Source: an uncultured Muribaculaceae bacterium (GTDB lineage: Bacteria > Bacteroidota > Bacteroidia > Bacteroidales > Muribaculaceae). From it: 64,000 nt of DNA. Shown one piece after another: positions 45,287 to 53,978 of this stretch. Location of the stretch: assembly GCA_934675575.1 (NCBI GenBank), contig CAKUQQ010000004.1, positions 124,001 through 188,000 on the forward strand. Direction: 5' to 3'. Each line of letters starts with the position of its first letter. Position 1 is the stretch's first letter. The translations under genes and the position numbers were made by a program. The notes under the pieces are model-generated. The model was not told the DNA's origin, ran no database searches, and was given only the letters and a program-made list of their open reading frames with translations.

Positions 45287-45461
45287 TGTCGCAGTGTCTT
45301 TTTTCTTTAACTGATGTCAAAATTAGAAATTATTTGTCACAGCACAAACACTTTGCACACCATAAAGGGAATTGGGGTAAACATTACTGCAAAATTGATA
45401 ATATGCCCCTAAACTGAAATTGTGAAATTTGCATCACGAACCATAACAAATTTGGCTCCAA

Positions 45462-46319
45462 ATGAAAAAAGGAACAATCATGGCCTTGGCTTTGTGCCTT
45501 TTGCCGACACTTGCCCTGGCTCAAAACGCTAACAAAATGGAAAAGAAAGTTATCAAACAAACAGCCGGCCGCACACAACTTGGTGAGTTTGCACCAAAAT
45601 TTGCCGAACTCAACGACGATGTGCTGTTTGGCCAAGTGTGGAGCAGAACCGACAAACTCTCGCTGCACGACCGCAGCGTGGTCACTGTCACCGCACTCAT
45701 CAGCTCCGGAATCACCGACTCTTCGCTGAAATATCACCTGCAATCGGCCAAGGCCAACGGTGTGTCGCGCACCGAAATTGCCGAGATAATCACTCAAATC
45801 GGATTCTATGCCGGTTGGCCAAAGGCGTGGGCGGCATTCAACCTCGCAAAACAAGTGTGGACTCCAGAAACCAAGGCCGACGACGACAAGGCCGCCTTTG
45901 AGCAGAGCATGCTGTTCCCTCTTGGCGAACCAAACACCGCCTATGCAAAATATTTCATCGGACAAAGCTACATTGCACCGCTATCCAACTCGCAAGTGGG
46001 CATACACAACGTGTCGTTTGAGCCAGGTTGCCGCAACAACTGGCACATTCACCACGCAAAGAAAGGCGGCGGTCAAATCTTGGTGTGCGTGGCTGGCGAA
46101 GGCTGGTATCAGGAATGGGGAAAACCAGCACAAAAACTCCACCCAGGCGATGTGGTCAACATTGCCGCCGGCGTTAAGCACTGGCACGGAGCCACAGCCA
46201 ACAGCTGGTTTGCACATCTGGCAATCGAGGTGCCAGGCACCGACACAAGCAACGAGTGGCTCGAACCTGTTGACGACAAGCAATACAAAGCCCTTGAGCC
46301 AGTCACTGCCGAAGAATAA
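45462..46319 (+). CDS. Exported carboxymuconolactone decarboxylase-cupin fusion
   Basis: A 285-residue protein in three parts. Residues 1-20 are a signal peptide (MKKGTIMALALCLLPTLALA). Residues ~45-140 are a CMD domain (LSLHDRSVVTVTALISSG, then ITQIGFYAGWPKAWAAF). It lacks the CxxC pair of AhpD-type peroxidases. Residues ~175-275 form a cupin with metal-type His (NNWHIHHAKKGGGQI and GVKHWHG). Both domains occur in Bacteroidetes proteins described as CMD-family, but the reaction is unknown. Divergent from the AraC gene, which likely controls it. A strong terminator follows. Confidence 0.85.
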   Translation: MKKGTIMALALCLLPTLALAQNANKMEKKVIKQTAGRTQLGEFAPKFAELNDDVLFGQVWSRTDKLSLHDRSVVTVTALISSGITDSSLKYHLQSAKANGVSRTEIAEIITQIGFYAGWPKAWAAFNLAKQVWTPETKADDDKAAFEQSMLFPLGEPNTAYAKYFIGQSYIAPLSNSQVGIHNVSFEPGCRNNWHIHHAKKGGGQILVCVAGEGWYQEWGKPAQKLHPGDVVNIAAGVKHWHGATANSWFAHLAIEVPGTDTSNEWLEPVDDKQYKALEPVTAEE

Positions 46320-46369
46320 CGATTTCTGTTAAGCAGTCTTTTTAACCGCACTGCCCTAACCCATAATGC

Positions 46370-46408
46370 AACAGCCGCCCAAATGTTTTCTGGGCGGCTG
46401 TTATTTTG
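46370..46408. terminator. Terminator of the CMD-cupin gene
   Basis: ACAGCCGCCCA pairs perfectly with TGGGCGGCTGT around a 9-nt loop, then TATTTTG. It lies between convergent genes. Confidence 0.85.
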
Positions 46409-46427
46409 TTCAATATTTTTATGCTCG

Positions 46428-48089
46428 TTACAAGAATATCAGCAACACAAGCTGTGCCAAAATCACCCTTACAAACATGCTCAACGGATACACCGTGGCA
46501 TACGCCACATTAGGGCGGTCGGTGGCCAGAGAGTCGGTGGCATAGTTCAAAGCCATAGGGTTTGCCATGCTGCCACACAACATGCCGCATATCGTGTCGT
46601 AGCTCAATTTGAACACTTTGAGCGACAACACTCCCACTATCAGCACCGGCACTATGGTCACCAAGAAGCCCCAAAGCACCCATTGTGCCCCTTCAGGACG
46701 CATGATGGTGGCAAAAAAGTCGCGACCAGAGTCAAGCCCCAGGCAGGCCAGATAGAGAGCAAGCCCCATGGCACGAAGCATTAGGTTGGCACTCTGCGTG
46801 GTGTAGGTCACCATGTGTACACGCGGCCCAAACGTGCCTATCAAGATGCCCACAATTATAGGGCCTCCGGCAAGTCCGAGCTTCACAGGTGAGCTTATGC
46901 CAGGCACAAAAATCGGTATCGAACCTATCAGCAAACCAAGGGTCATGCCTATAAACACAGAAATCAAGTTAGGCTCATTCAGAGTCTTAACCGCGTTGCC
47001 AAGCTCTTTTTCCACATTTTTCACCGACTCCTTCTCTCCCACCACAGTAATGCGGTCGCCAAGCTGCAAGTGGAGTTCAGGCGTGGCAAGCAGCTGCATG
47101 CCGCTGCGATAAATGCGACTTATGTTCACGCCATAGTGGCGGCGCAGATGCAGTGAGCTGAGTTTACGGCCGTTTATTTCAGGGCGCGTAATGAGTATGC
47201 GTTGCGAAACAAGCTGTGAGTCTATGGCATTCCAGTCAATATCCTTCTTGTTCCAGTCGGTCTTTTCCTGCTCGCCAAAAAGCATGGTCATAGCCCCTGC
47301 CGAATTGTCATTGGTAACCACAAGAATTCGGTCGTCGGCCTGCAAAACAGTCGATGACGACGGTATCGACACACGGCCGTCACGCCACAAGCGCGAAATC
47401 ACAAACTTATCGTGGCTCACCGAGGCTATTTCGCCTATTGTCTTGCCATACACACCAGGGTTATGCACCTGATAGGCGGCAATGAATGTGTGGTCGGTAT
47501 CATCGGTTTCAGCCCCCCTTATGTCGCCAGGGCGCACAAGCACCTTGCGCATAAGCAATATGGCAAAAATCACACCCACCACACCAAGCGGATAGGTCAC
47601 AGCGCAACCCAGAGCGGCACTGCTCGTTGGCAAGTGCAACTGCGACAGCGTTTGCTGGGCAGCACCCAAGGCCGGCGTGTTGGTCGTAGCTCCGCACATT
47701 ATGCCCACGGCATCGCTCAAGTCAATGCCTGCAAATGGCAACAGCACCGTCATCACCATGCCCAGAAACACCACAAGCAAGGCAAGCATATTGAGCCGCA
47801 ACCCACTCTGGTGCATGGAGCTGAAAAAACCAGGTCCCACCTGAAGTCCCAGAGCATATACAAATAGCACCAACCCAAAATCCTCCACATAGTGAAGCAT
47901 CTGCGAGTCGATAGTCAAGCCCAGGTGTCCGGCAAAAATGCCCAAGAAAAACACAAAAGTCACACCAAGAGAAACACCCATAACCCTGATTTTTCCCAAA
48001 GCAAGGCCACAGGCACAAAGCAACGACAGAACAATCACCGCCTGAATGGCAGAATGTTCTATCAACACGCTATTTAACCAGTCAATCAT
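46428..48089 (-). CDS. Aspartate-alanine exchanger (AAE)-family putative transporter
   Basis: A 553-residue inner-membrane protein with two duplicated membrane halves (YidE/YbjL type): GVSLGVTFVFFLGIFAGHLGL near the start and IGMTLGLLIGSIPIFVPG and GLAGGPIIVGILIGTFGPR in the second half. Two TrkA_C/RCK_C domains lie between them (about 200-370), each with GDRITVVGE or DDRILVVT segments, for cytosolic ligand sensing. The substrate is not known. Start at MIDWLN (48089) is preferred over an ATG six codons upstream. Confidence 0.85.
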   Translation of the reverse strand: MIDWLNSVLIEHSAIQAVIVLSLLCACGLALGKIRVMGVSLGVTFVFFLGIFAGHLGLTIDSQMLHYVEDFGLVLFVYALGLQVGPGFFSSMHQSGLRLNMLALLVVFLGMVMTVLLPFAGIDLSDAVGIMCGATTNTPALGAAQQTLSQLHLPTSSAALGCAVTYPLGVVGVIFAILLMRKVLVRPGDIRGAETDDTDHTFIAAYQVHNPGVYGKTIGEIASVSHDKFVISRLWRDGRVSIPSSSTVLQADDRILVVTNDNSAGAMTMLFGEQEKTDWNKKDIDWNAIDSQLVSQRILITRPEINGRKLSSLHLRRHYGVNISRIYRSGMQLLATPELHLQLGDRITVVGEKESVKNVEKELGNAVKTLNEPNLISVFIGMTLGLLIGSIPIFVPGISSPVKLGLAGGPIIVGILIGTFGPRVHMVTYTTQSANLMLRAMGLALYLACLGLDSGRDFFATIMRPEGAQWVLWGFLVTIVPVLIVGVLSLKVFKLSYDTICGMLCGSMANPMALNYATDSLATDRPNVAYATVYPLSMFVRVILAQLVLLIFL

Positions 48090-48247
48090 ATTAAAAATTG
48101 AGCACAATCTTAATTTGAGCCAGCAAAGTTACTACTTTTCCCACACCAACTCAAACTTACAGTCCTTAATCCACCCCAAACAACCATAATAATAATGGGT
48201 CTAAAAACAAAAACGACCTAAACGAGTTGTCGGTTAGGTCATTTTTG

Positions 48248-48334
48248 CGGAGAGGACAAGATTCGAACTTGCGATAGGATTACTCCTATGGCAGTTTAGC
48301 AAACTGCTGGTTTCAGCCACTCACCCACCTCTCC
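48248..48334 (-). tRNA. tRNA-Ser (GCU anticodon)
   Basis: Minus-strand sequence folds as a class II tRNA of 87 nt. The acceptor GGAGAGG pairs with CCTCTCC, the discriminator is G, the anticodon stem GCAGT/ACTGC closes a loop with TTGCTAA (anticodon GCT, reading AGC/AGU), the long variable arm CATAGGAG-TAATCCTAT suits serine, and the T arm has GTTCGAATC. The 3' CCA is not encoded. Confidence 0.95.
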
Positions 48335-48370
48335 AGTGCTTTGTGCTGAATTGCTTCATTCAAGCGAGTG

Positions 48371-48401
48371 CAAAGTTAATCACTTTTTTTGAATTTCCAA
48401 A
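48371..48401 (-). promoter_or_regulatory. Promoter of tRNA-Ser
   Basis: On the minus strand TTTG (48398-48401) and TAACTTTG (48371-48378) are 19 bp apart. The 5' end of the tRNA is about 37 bp downstream. Confidence 0.7.
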
Positions 48402-48530
48402 CCACATGGCACTTTTTGTGGTGTTTTTCCTTAGCTTTTTCATCAAATGTCACCAATTATAGGCACAAACGGAGCTTTAAGCTGCATTTTTATGGCACAA
48501 ATGTAGCTGCTGGTGGCCGCCATTAATAGG

Positions 48531-49643
48531 CTAATAGGCTGCGCGGGCCTTGCTGATAGCGCGCGCCACCACGCAGTGCGCAGCCGCCCACACCACCGCA
48601 TCGGCAAAGAATATCAGGGTGGCCGACACGTAGCGCGACAGCAATATGTTTAGCCCGGTAAACAGCACCGTGGTCAGCAGAAGCACAATCAGAGTCTGGT
48701 GCTGATTGAGTCCTGCGTTCATGAGACGGTGATGTATGTGGTTGCGGTCAGGCAAAAACGGACTTTTGTGGTGAGCTATGCGGAATATGAACACGCGCAG
48801 CAAGTCGAACACCGGCACTATCAGCACCGACATGGCTGCAACAACAGGGTTGACACCTGTGTTTTGCTCAATCTGCTCCGTCTGGCACATCTTGATTGCC
48901 AGTATGCCCAGCATCAGTCCAAGCGTAAGCGAGCCTGCATCGCCCATAAATATTTTGCGTCCTCTTTTGGCATTGCCAAACACGTTGTAATAGAAAAACG
49001 GCAGCAGCGTGCCCACGGCGGCAAACGCCATGAAGCCAAAGCTGTAGTTTGTAACAATCAGAAACACCGTGCCCATATAGATACACGCTATTATCGTTAT
49101 GCCGGCGGCAAGACCGTCGATTCCGTCAATGAAGTTCATGGCGTTGCACAGCAGCACAAGCACAATTACCGTGAATGGGCAAGCGAACCATTGCGGCAGC
49201 TCACAAAACCCGAATGCTCCATAAAAGTTGCCAAAATACAAGCCAGAAGAAACTATCAGTGTGCCGCACAAGAACTGAACGGCCAGCTTAAAGCAATAGC
49301 GCACTCCGAGCACATCATCGGCAGCCCCTATTCCATAGAGCAACAGTAGTGCAATCAAGCTGAATAGCGGTTGAATGGCATTGGTGTCGAGAAGCAGCGA
49401 ATAGCCATTGATGAAGTGGCGCAGAAGCAATGCAAGCACCAGCGTGGCACAAATGCACGGAAAAAACACCAGTCCTCCGAGGCGTGGCACGAGTCCGCTG
49501 TGAGTCTTGCGCCTGTCGGTTTTGTCAAACAATCTTTTTTTCACAGCCAACAGCGACACATGCGGCAGCAAAAAATTACTCACCACACTGCTCACCAAGA
49601 TGATGAACAAAATTTCAACCGCTATTGACAACGCTGGCGACAT
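48531..49643 (-). CDS. Polyprenyl-phosphate sugar-1-phosphate transferase (WecA/MraY family)
   Basis: A 370-residue integral membrane protein with about eleven helices. It has the MraY/WecA catalytic motifs: DKTDRRKTHSGLVPRLGG near 38-55, NAMNFIDGIDGLAAG near 165, and FMGDAGSLTLG plus the HIHHRLMNAGL histidine motif near 290-310. It would transfer a HexNAc-1-phosphate to undecaprenyl phosphate to start a glycan, matching the exopolysaccharide genes elsewhere in the window. The C-terminal histidine motif points to WecA/TagO type rather than MraY. Confidence 0.9.
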   Translation of the reverse strand: MSPALSIAVEILFIILVSSVVSNFLLPHVSLLAVKKRLFDKTDRRKTHSGLVPRLGGLVFFPCICATLVLALLLRHFINGYSLLLDTNAIQPLFSLIALLLLYGIGAADDVLGVRYCFKLAVQFLCGTLIVSSGLYFGNFYGAFGFCELPQWFACPFTVIVLVLLCNAMNFIDGIDGLAAGITIIACIYMGTVFLIVTNYSFGFMAFAAVGTLLPFFYYNVFGNAKRGRKIFMGDAGSLTLGLMLGILAIKMCQTEQIEQNTGVNPVVAAMSVLIVPVFDLLRVFIFRIAHHKSPFLPDRNHIHHRLMNAGLNQHQTLIVLLLTTVLFTGLNILLSRYVSATLIFFADAVVWAAAHCVVARAISKARAAY

Positions 49644-49829
49644 GCGCTAAGATACATTAAAGTCAGAAATCTCAAAAAAAACTATACAAACACATCTCGA
49701 AATGATTGGCTCCGCAAAACATTCCGAGATGGTGCAAGTTCTTATAGTCTGCAACAAATTTAATCCAAATTTTCAAAATTGGCAACTTTGCGCAGCAAGT
49801 GAGCTGTTATTTTTACATGTTTCGGGGCA

Positions 49830-50159
49830 TTAAAACCACTCTTTATCAAATTGTTTTATGCCAGCAAGCAAGCCTGTGAGCGACAACACAAAGAGAAGGG
49901 CAAAGTGCAAAATGTCGCGCACAGTGATGACATGCACATCAAGGTCGCGCAAAAACAATATCCAGCACACCAGTGCCGCTATCAAGGCTATGGCATAGCA
50001 CAAATTGCCTATTGTGGCAAAGTTCACATTTTGCGCCGGCAACTTGTTAAGCACACGTCGGGTGAACCATTTGTTCTCAGGAACTTGTCTCGCTCCCGAT
50101 TTCAACAGAGATGCCAATCGTTGTTCGTCATTTGTCTTTTTCATAACCATTTTGCTCAA
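49830..50159 (-). CDS. Small two-helix membrane protein downstream of an ECF sigma gene
   Basis: A 109-residue protein I do not recognise firmly, possibly of the DUF5056 type. Residues 1-45 are cytosolic and charged (SLLKSGARQVPENKWFTRRVLNKLP), then two transmembrane segments (about 50-68 and 82-102). It follows the sigma gene by 31 bp, so a role as membrane partner or anti-sigma-like regulator is plausible, yet there is no zinc-binding anti-sigma motif. An internal Met (residue 6) could also be the start. Confidence 0.6.
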   Translation of the reverse strand: MSKMVMKKTNDEQRLASLLKSGARQVPENKWFTRRVLNKLPAQNVNFATIGNLCYAIALIAALVCWILFLRDLDVHVITVRDILHFALLFVLSLTGLLAGIKQFDKEWF

Positions 50160-50190
50160 AACGCGTTGTCAGTGCCACGAGTGGCAACCA

Positions 50191-50739
50191 TCAACAATTA
50201 TCAAAGTTAATAATTTTCTGCATTTTTTCTTTAGCCCTATGCAAGTGCGACTTCACCGTGCCTTCGGGCATCTGCATGATTGTTGCAATTTTCTTCACCG
50301 GCAAGTCCTCCATGTAGAACAGCACCACTGCCGTGCGCTCCACCTCCGACAGCTGCGCCAGAGCCTGATTGACGGTGATTTGTGCGTCGGTGGCAAGGTC
50401 GTCGTGGCCACAATCGTCGCCCATCATGTCGTCGGTAACCTCACCAGCCGAAACGTGCTGGCTGCGCACATGCGAGTAAAACTCATTGTAGGCTATGCGA
50501 AAAAGCCATGTGCGAAACGACGACAGCCCTCTGAAGTTTCTCACATTGAGATACGCCTTGACAAACGTTTCTTGAGCTATGTCGTCGGTGAGCGATGCGT
50601 TGCCCAGCGTGAGGTTAAGCAGAAACCGTCTGAGCTGAGATTGGTATGCCTCAACCAGCACACCGAATGCACGCCTGTTGTCGCCAAGCATACATTCGGC
50701 CACCAATTTCATTTCCTCAATGCGGTTCATCGTCATCAT
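50191..50739 (-). CDS. ECF-type RNA polymerase sigma factor
   Basis: A 182-residue sigma-70 family factor of the extracytoplasmic type. Region 2 is seen in FLLNLTLGNASLTDDIAQETFVKAYL and SFRTWLFRIAYNEF, and region 4 in LSEVERTAVVLFYMEDLPVKKIATIMQMPEGTVKSHLHRAKEKM. It lies between a membrane hypothetical protein (upstream) and the small membrane protein (downstream), all on the minus strand. Its regulon is unknown. The start may be any of three nearby Met (50739, 50736 or 50730). Confidence 0.92.
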   Translation of the reverse strand: MMTMNRIEEMKLVAECMLGDNRRAFGVLVEAYQSQLRRFLLNLTLGNASLTDDIAQETFVKAYLNVRNFRGLSSFRTWLFRIAYNEFYSHVRSQHVSAGEVTDDMMGDDCGHDDLATDAQITVNQALAQLSEVERTAVVLFYMEDLPVKKIATIMQMPEGTVKSHLHRAKEKMQKIINFDNC

Positions 50740-50807
50740 CTAACAGTTATGGTCGCTCTATACCTTTTTGCTTATCCTCTTCTGGTGTGTGCGCAATGGG
50801 GAAAAAA

Positions 50808-51629
50808 TCATTGGTTCTGCTGGCGTGGCTGCTGTGAGTCTTGCTGCTGGTTGACTGCCGACGGTGCACTTGGCGCGTCGTGATGCTGCGGTGTTTGCAT
50901 GTGTCCGCTGGCAATGCTGCCACGTTGATTCTGATATATTATGAATGCCTTGCCCAAGCCAATAAACAGCACTATTGATGCCAAGGCTGCCATTTGCTCA
51001 GCACCTGCAAGCGCAAAAAACAACATCAATGCAAATCCCACTATTATTATGACGAAGCTGCGGTAAAACAAGTTCCAATTTATGCCGTTGAAACCGAGAT
51101 TTTGCGACGGCATGCCATGCTGCGCCTGCTGTGCGGCCACATTCATGGGCTGCTGACACATCACATTCACCACCTCACGGTCAGGCAACTGATAATTGTT
51201 TTCTATGGCTTTCTCTATCATGTGATAGCGGTTGCGCCGGTTTTTGTAGGCAGCCACAATGCATGATATGCCAATTACGAGCACCAGCAACGACAAAATC
51301 ATCACCACACCTATCACACACAACAATCGCTCTCGGTCGCGATTGGCTTCATTGGCATCAGCCTGTCCCTTGAGAATGCGGTAATCGGCACCATCGAGCG
51401 TAATCTTGTCATCGTCATCATCGGTGGCCACGACTTGTTCGCTTCGTTTACCCACCACTGTGTCATCAAGAATTTTGGCGAGTTTCTGCTTGGCTTGAGC
51501 ACCTGTTATTGAGGTTGTGTCGCCGCCATCAACCACAATCATGGTGTCGCCCCTAAAATGCACTTTGCTGGCCTGACATGCTCCTGTGGCAAAAAATGCC
51601 GTAACTACGAGTGCTAATAACTTTTTCAT
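50808..51629 (-). CDS. Exported, membrane-anchored hypothetical protein (possibly DUF6249)
   Basis: A 273-residue protein with signal peptide (MKKLLALVVTAFFATGACQA), an exported ~75-residue region with the acidic stretch DDDDDK, then a transmembrane segment (about 100-128, IGVVMILSLLVLVIGISCIVAAY), a cytosolic linker with a Gln-rich part, and two more membrane helices (about 185-240) before a Gln/Pro-rich tail. It resembles DUF6249 proteins that sit by sigma factors in Bacteroidetes, a tentative match. It is first of three genes with the ECF sigma and the small membrane protein, 68 bp before the sigma gene. Confidence 0.6.
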   Translation of the reverse strand: MKKLLALVVTAFFATGACQASKVHFRGDTMIVVDGGDTTSITGAQAKQKLAKILDDTVVGKRSEQVVATDDDDDKITLDGADYRILKGQADANEANRDRERLLCVIGVVMILSLLVLVIGISCIVAAYKNRRNRYHMIEKAIENNYQLPDREVVNVMCQQPMNVAAQQAQHGMPSQNLGFNGINWNLFYRSFVIIIVGFALMLFFALAGAEQMAALASIVLFIGLGKAFIIYQNQRGSIASGHMQTPQHHDAPSAPSAVNQQQDSQQPRQQNQ

Positions 51630-51831
51630 ATCCGTTTTTGTTTTGATAGTTGTTTGTAATTCTTATTAAAGTTGCTTTCTGCAACCTTTCTTCATGCATT
51701 TGACGCAACAACAGGTGCAAAAAGTTGCAACGATTTGGCAAACTTATAAAAAAATCTCATTTTATGCAGCCTAACCACGGCTTCCTGAACGTGAAAACCG
51801 CATCTTTTAGCAAGGCAAACCGACGCCCAAA

Positions 51832-51886
51832 CATATAATATTAACGCCAAAAGTGACATTCTGCGTTAGGTTTGCATTATCTTTGC
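51832..51886 (+). repeat. Decayed single copy of the dispersed repeat at the mltG promoter
   Basis: On the plus strand the order TAATATT (51836-51842), ATTCTGC (51858-51864) and TTTGCATTATCTTTGC (51871-51886) with matching spacing is the same as in arrays A and B read on the minus strand. The middle palindrome is lost. The terminal TATCTTTG (51878-51885) is the likely -7 box of mltG, whose ATG is 29 bp further on. A -33 TTTG is not at the ideal distance. Confidence 0.6.
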
Positions 51887-51914
51887 AGTGTCGTTTCTAA
51901 AGCAAGCATAAAAG

Positions 51915-52943
51915 ATGAAAACCAACAACAAAAAAACATCTGGACGCAAAATAGCTGCCATCATCATCGCTGTGGTGGTAGTCCTGGGGCTGCTGTGGGT
52001 GGCTCCGTTTTTCTTGAGCGGTGCTTCGGCCGATGCCACCGTGCATTTGCACAAAGGCTCCACATTGAGTGCTGTGCAAGACTCTGTGGCAAAACCTCTT
52101 GGCGATGCCTTTGCCTCTCGCGTGACCACACTGCTCAAGCTGTCGGGCAGTGACGTGAGCCGCCGGCAGGGAGCTTTCGACGTTAAAAAAGGCGACTCTC
52201 CATTTTCCGTGGCACGCCACCTGCGCAGCGGAGCCGCCAATGGCGTGAAATTCACTTTCAACAATCTGCGCACCAAGCGCGAACTCGCCGACCGCATAGC
52301 GTCACGGTTCATGATGGGCGACTCCATCTATGCCGCTCTCAACGACACCGCCGTGTGTGCCAAGTTTGGCAAGACACCCGACAACATTGTCACCATATTC
52401 ATTCCCGACAGTTATGAGTTTTATTGGGACATAACGGTTGACCAGCTGCTCAACCGCATGAATGAATACTACACCAAATTCTGGACCGACAGCCGCAAAG
52501 CCAAAGCTGCAAAACTCGGCATCTCCCCCGACGATGCACAAATAGTTGCCTCTATTGTGGAAGAAGAGACTGCTAAAAGCGACGAGCGCGGCAAGGTGGC
52601 ACGCCTATATCTCAACCGTCTGAAAAGCGGCATGCCGCTTCAGGCCGACCCAACTGTGAAATTTGCCCTTGGCGATTTCTCAATCAAGCGCATCACCGTG
52701 CCCATGACCAAGGTCAACTCGCCATATAACACCTATCGCTCGGCAGGACTGCCACCAGGCCCAATCCGCTTGCCAGAAAAAGCCACTATCGATGCCGTGC
52801 TCAATGCTCCGGCACACAACTACACCTATATGTGCGCCAAAGAGGACTTCAGCGGCTATCACAACTTCACAAACAACTATGCCGACCACCTTGCCAATGC
52901 AGCCAAATATCAAAAGGCTCTTGACTCAAGGGGCATAAAGTGA
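51915..52943 (+). CDS. mltG: Endolytic peptidoglycan transglycosylase
   Basis: Membrane-bound enzyme that cleaves nascent glycan strands and sets their length. A 342-residue protein with one N-terminal transmembrane helix (about 12-33, IAAIIIAVVVVLGLLWVAPFF), then the YceG domain. The catalytic glutamate lies in ASIVEEETAK (about 212-221), followed by RLKSGMPLQADPTVKFAL and SPYNTYRSAGLPPGPI, the family's strongest signatures. It precedes miaA by 36 bp and may share its transcript. It has the repeat-derived promoter box just upstream. Confidence 0.93.
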   Translation: MKTNNKKTSGRKIAAIIIAVVVVLGLLWVAPFFLSGASADATVHLHKGSTLSAVQDSVAKPLGDAFASRVTTLLKLSGSDVSRRQGAFDVKKGDSPFSVARHLRSGAANGVKFTFNNLRTKRELADRIASRFMMGDSIYAALNDTAVCAKFGKTPDNIVTIFIPDSYEFYWDITVDQLLNRMNEYYTKFWTDSRKAKAAKLGISPDDAQIVASIVEEETAKSDERGKVARLYLNRLKSGMPLQADPTVKFALGDFSIKRITVPMTKVNSPYNTYRSAGLPPGPIRLPEKATIDAVLNAPAHNYTYMCAKEDFSGYHNFTNNYADHLANAAKYQKALDSRGIK

Positions 52944-52979
52944 CACAACACGTCGTTTATTTTCACACAGCCTAATGCG

Positions 52980-53876
52980 ATGAAATGCCTTGTGGTGATA
53001 ACCGGCCCTACCGGCGTGGGCAAGACAAAGGTGGCGATTGACGCGGCCAGAATGTTGGGCTGCGGCATAATCAACGCCGACTCTCGGCAGATTTACCGCG
53101 AAATTCCCATTGGCACTGCCGCTCCCACAGCTGCGGAGCAGGCTTTGGCAAAACACTACTTTGTGGGCATAAAGTCGCTTGAGCAGTATTATAGCGCAGC
53201 TCAGTTTGAGGAAGATGTGCTGCGCCTGTTGCCCGAAAAGTTTTGGAGCAATGGCGACTATGCCGTGATGTGCGGTGGCTCCATGCTCTACATAGATGCC
53301 GTGTGCCGTGGCATCGACGACATTCCCACCATATCCGATGATGTGCGCGCTGCCGTGGCAGCCAAATACAGCAGCGAGGGGCTCGACAGCGTGCTTGCCG
53401 AGTTGCAAGCACTCGACCCTGAATATTACGACAAAGTTGACCGCAAAAATGCCAAGCGTGTGGTACACGCCGTTGAGATATGCCGGCAGTCGGGTGTGTC
53501 ATACACCAGCCTGCGCACTGGCATGGCAAAACCTCGACCGTTCAAGATAGTGAAAATAGGGTTGAACTTAGAGCGGCCACAACTTTTCGACCGCATTAAC
53601 CGCCGTGTTGACCAAATGGTGGCCGACGGACTTGAAACCGAGGCTCGCAGCGTGTTTGCAAAGCGTCAGCTCAACTCGCTCAACACTGTGGGTTTCAAGG
53701 AGATGTTTACCTATTTTGACGGACAGTGGGACTTCAGCACCGCTTGCGCGCGAATACAAAAAAACACAAGAGTTTATGCCAAGAAGCAGCTCACATGGTA
53801 TGCCAAAGACCCCGAAATCATTTGGAGCACACCCACAGAGGCCATCGCCACAATAGAGCATGCCATTGCCAGATAG
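52980..53876 (+). CDS. miaA: tRNA dimethylallyltransferase
   Basis: Transfers dimethylallyl from DMAPP to A37 of UNN-reading tRNAs. A 298-residue protein with the P-loop ITGPTGVGKT (7-16), NADSRQIYREIPIGTAAPT (about 33-51), CGGSMLYIDAVCRG and the C-terminal GFKEMFTYFDG and RVYAKKQLTWY motifs. DMAPP comes from IspH encoded at 1197. Length and motifs are standard. Confidence 0.94.
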   Translation: MKCLVVITGPTGVGKTKVAIDAARMLGCGIINADSRQIYREIPIGTAAPTAAEQALAKHYFVGIKSLEQYYSAAQFEEDVLRLLPEKFWSNGDYAVMCGGSMLYIDAVCRGIDDIPTISDDVRAAVAAKYSSEGLDSVLAELQALDPEYYDKVDRKNAKRVVHAVEICRQSGVSYTSLRTGMAKPRPFKIVKIGLNLERPQLFDRINRRVDQMVADGLETEARSVFAKRQLNSLNTVGFKEMFTYFDGQWDFSTACARIQKNTRVYAKKQLTWYAKDPEIIWSTPTEAIATIEHAIAR

Positions 53877-53919
53877 CCGCAACCTGCTGCAACAATCACA
53901 AATAGCATTAAACGAAAAA

Positions 53920-53955
53920 AAACGCCTCTGATTACAAAATCGGAGGCGTCTATGA
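53920..53955. terminator. Bidirectional terminator between miaA and guaA
   Basis: ACGCCTCTGAT pairs with ATCGGAGGCGT with one mismatch around a 6-nt loop. An A-run precedes it, which gives a good T-run for the minus strand, and TTTTT follows within a few bases for the plus strand. Confidence 0.75.
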
Positions 53956-53978
53956 TTTTTATGTGGTTGTGGTCAAGA

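Noticed and set aside
51400..51420. DDDDDK stretch in the exported sigma-cluster protein as a processing site
   Set aside because: The enterokinase-like resemblance has no meaning in a bacterial protein and is best explained as an acidic linker.
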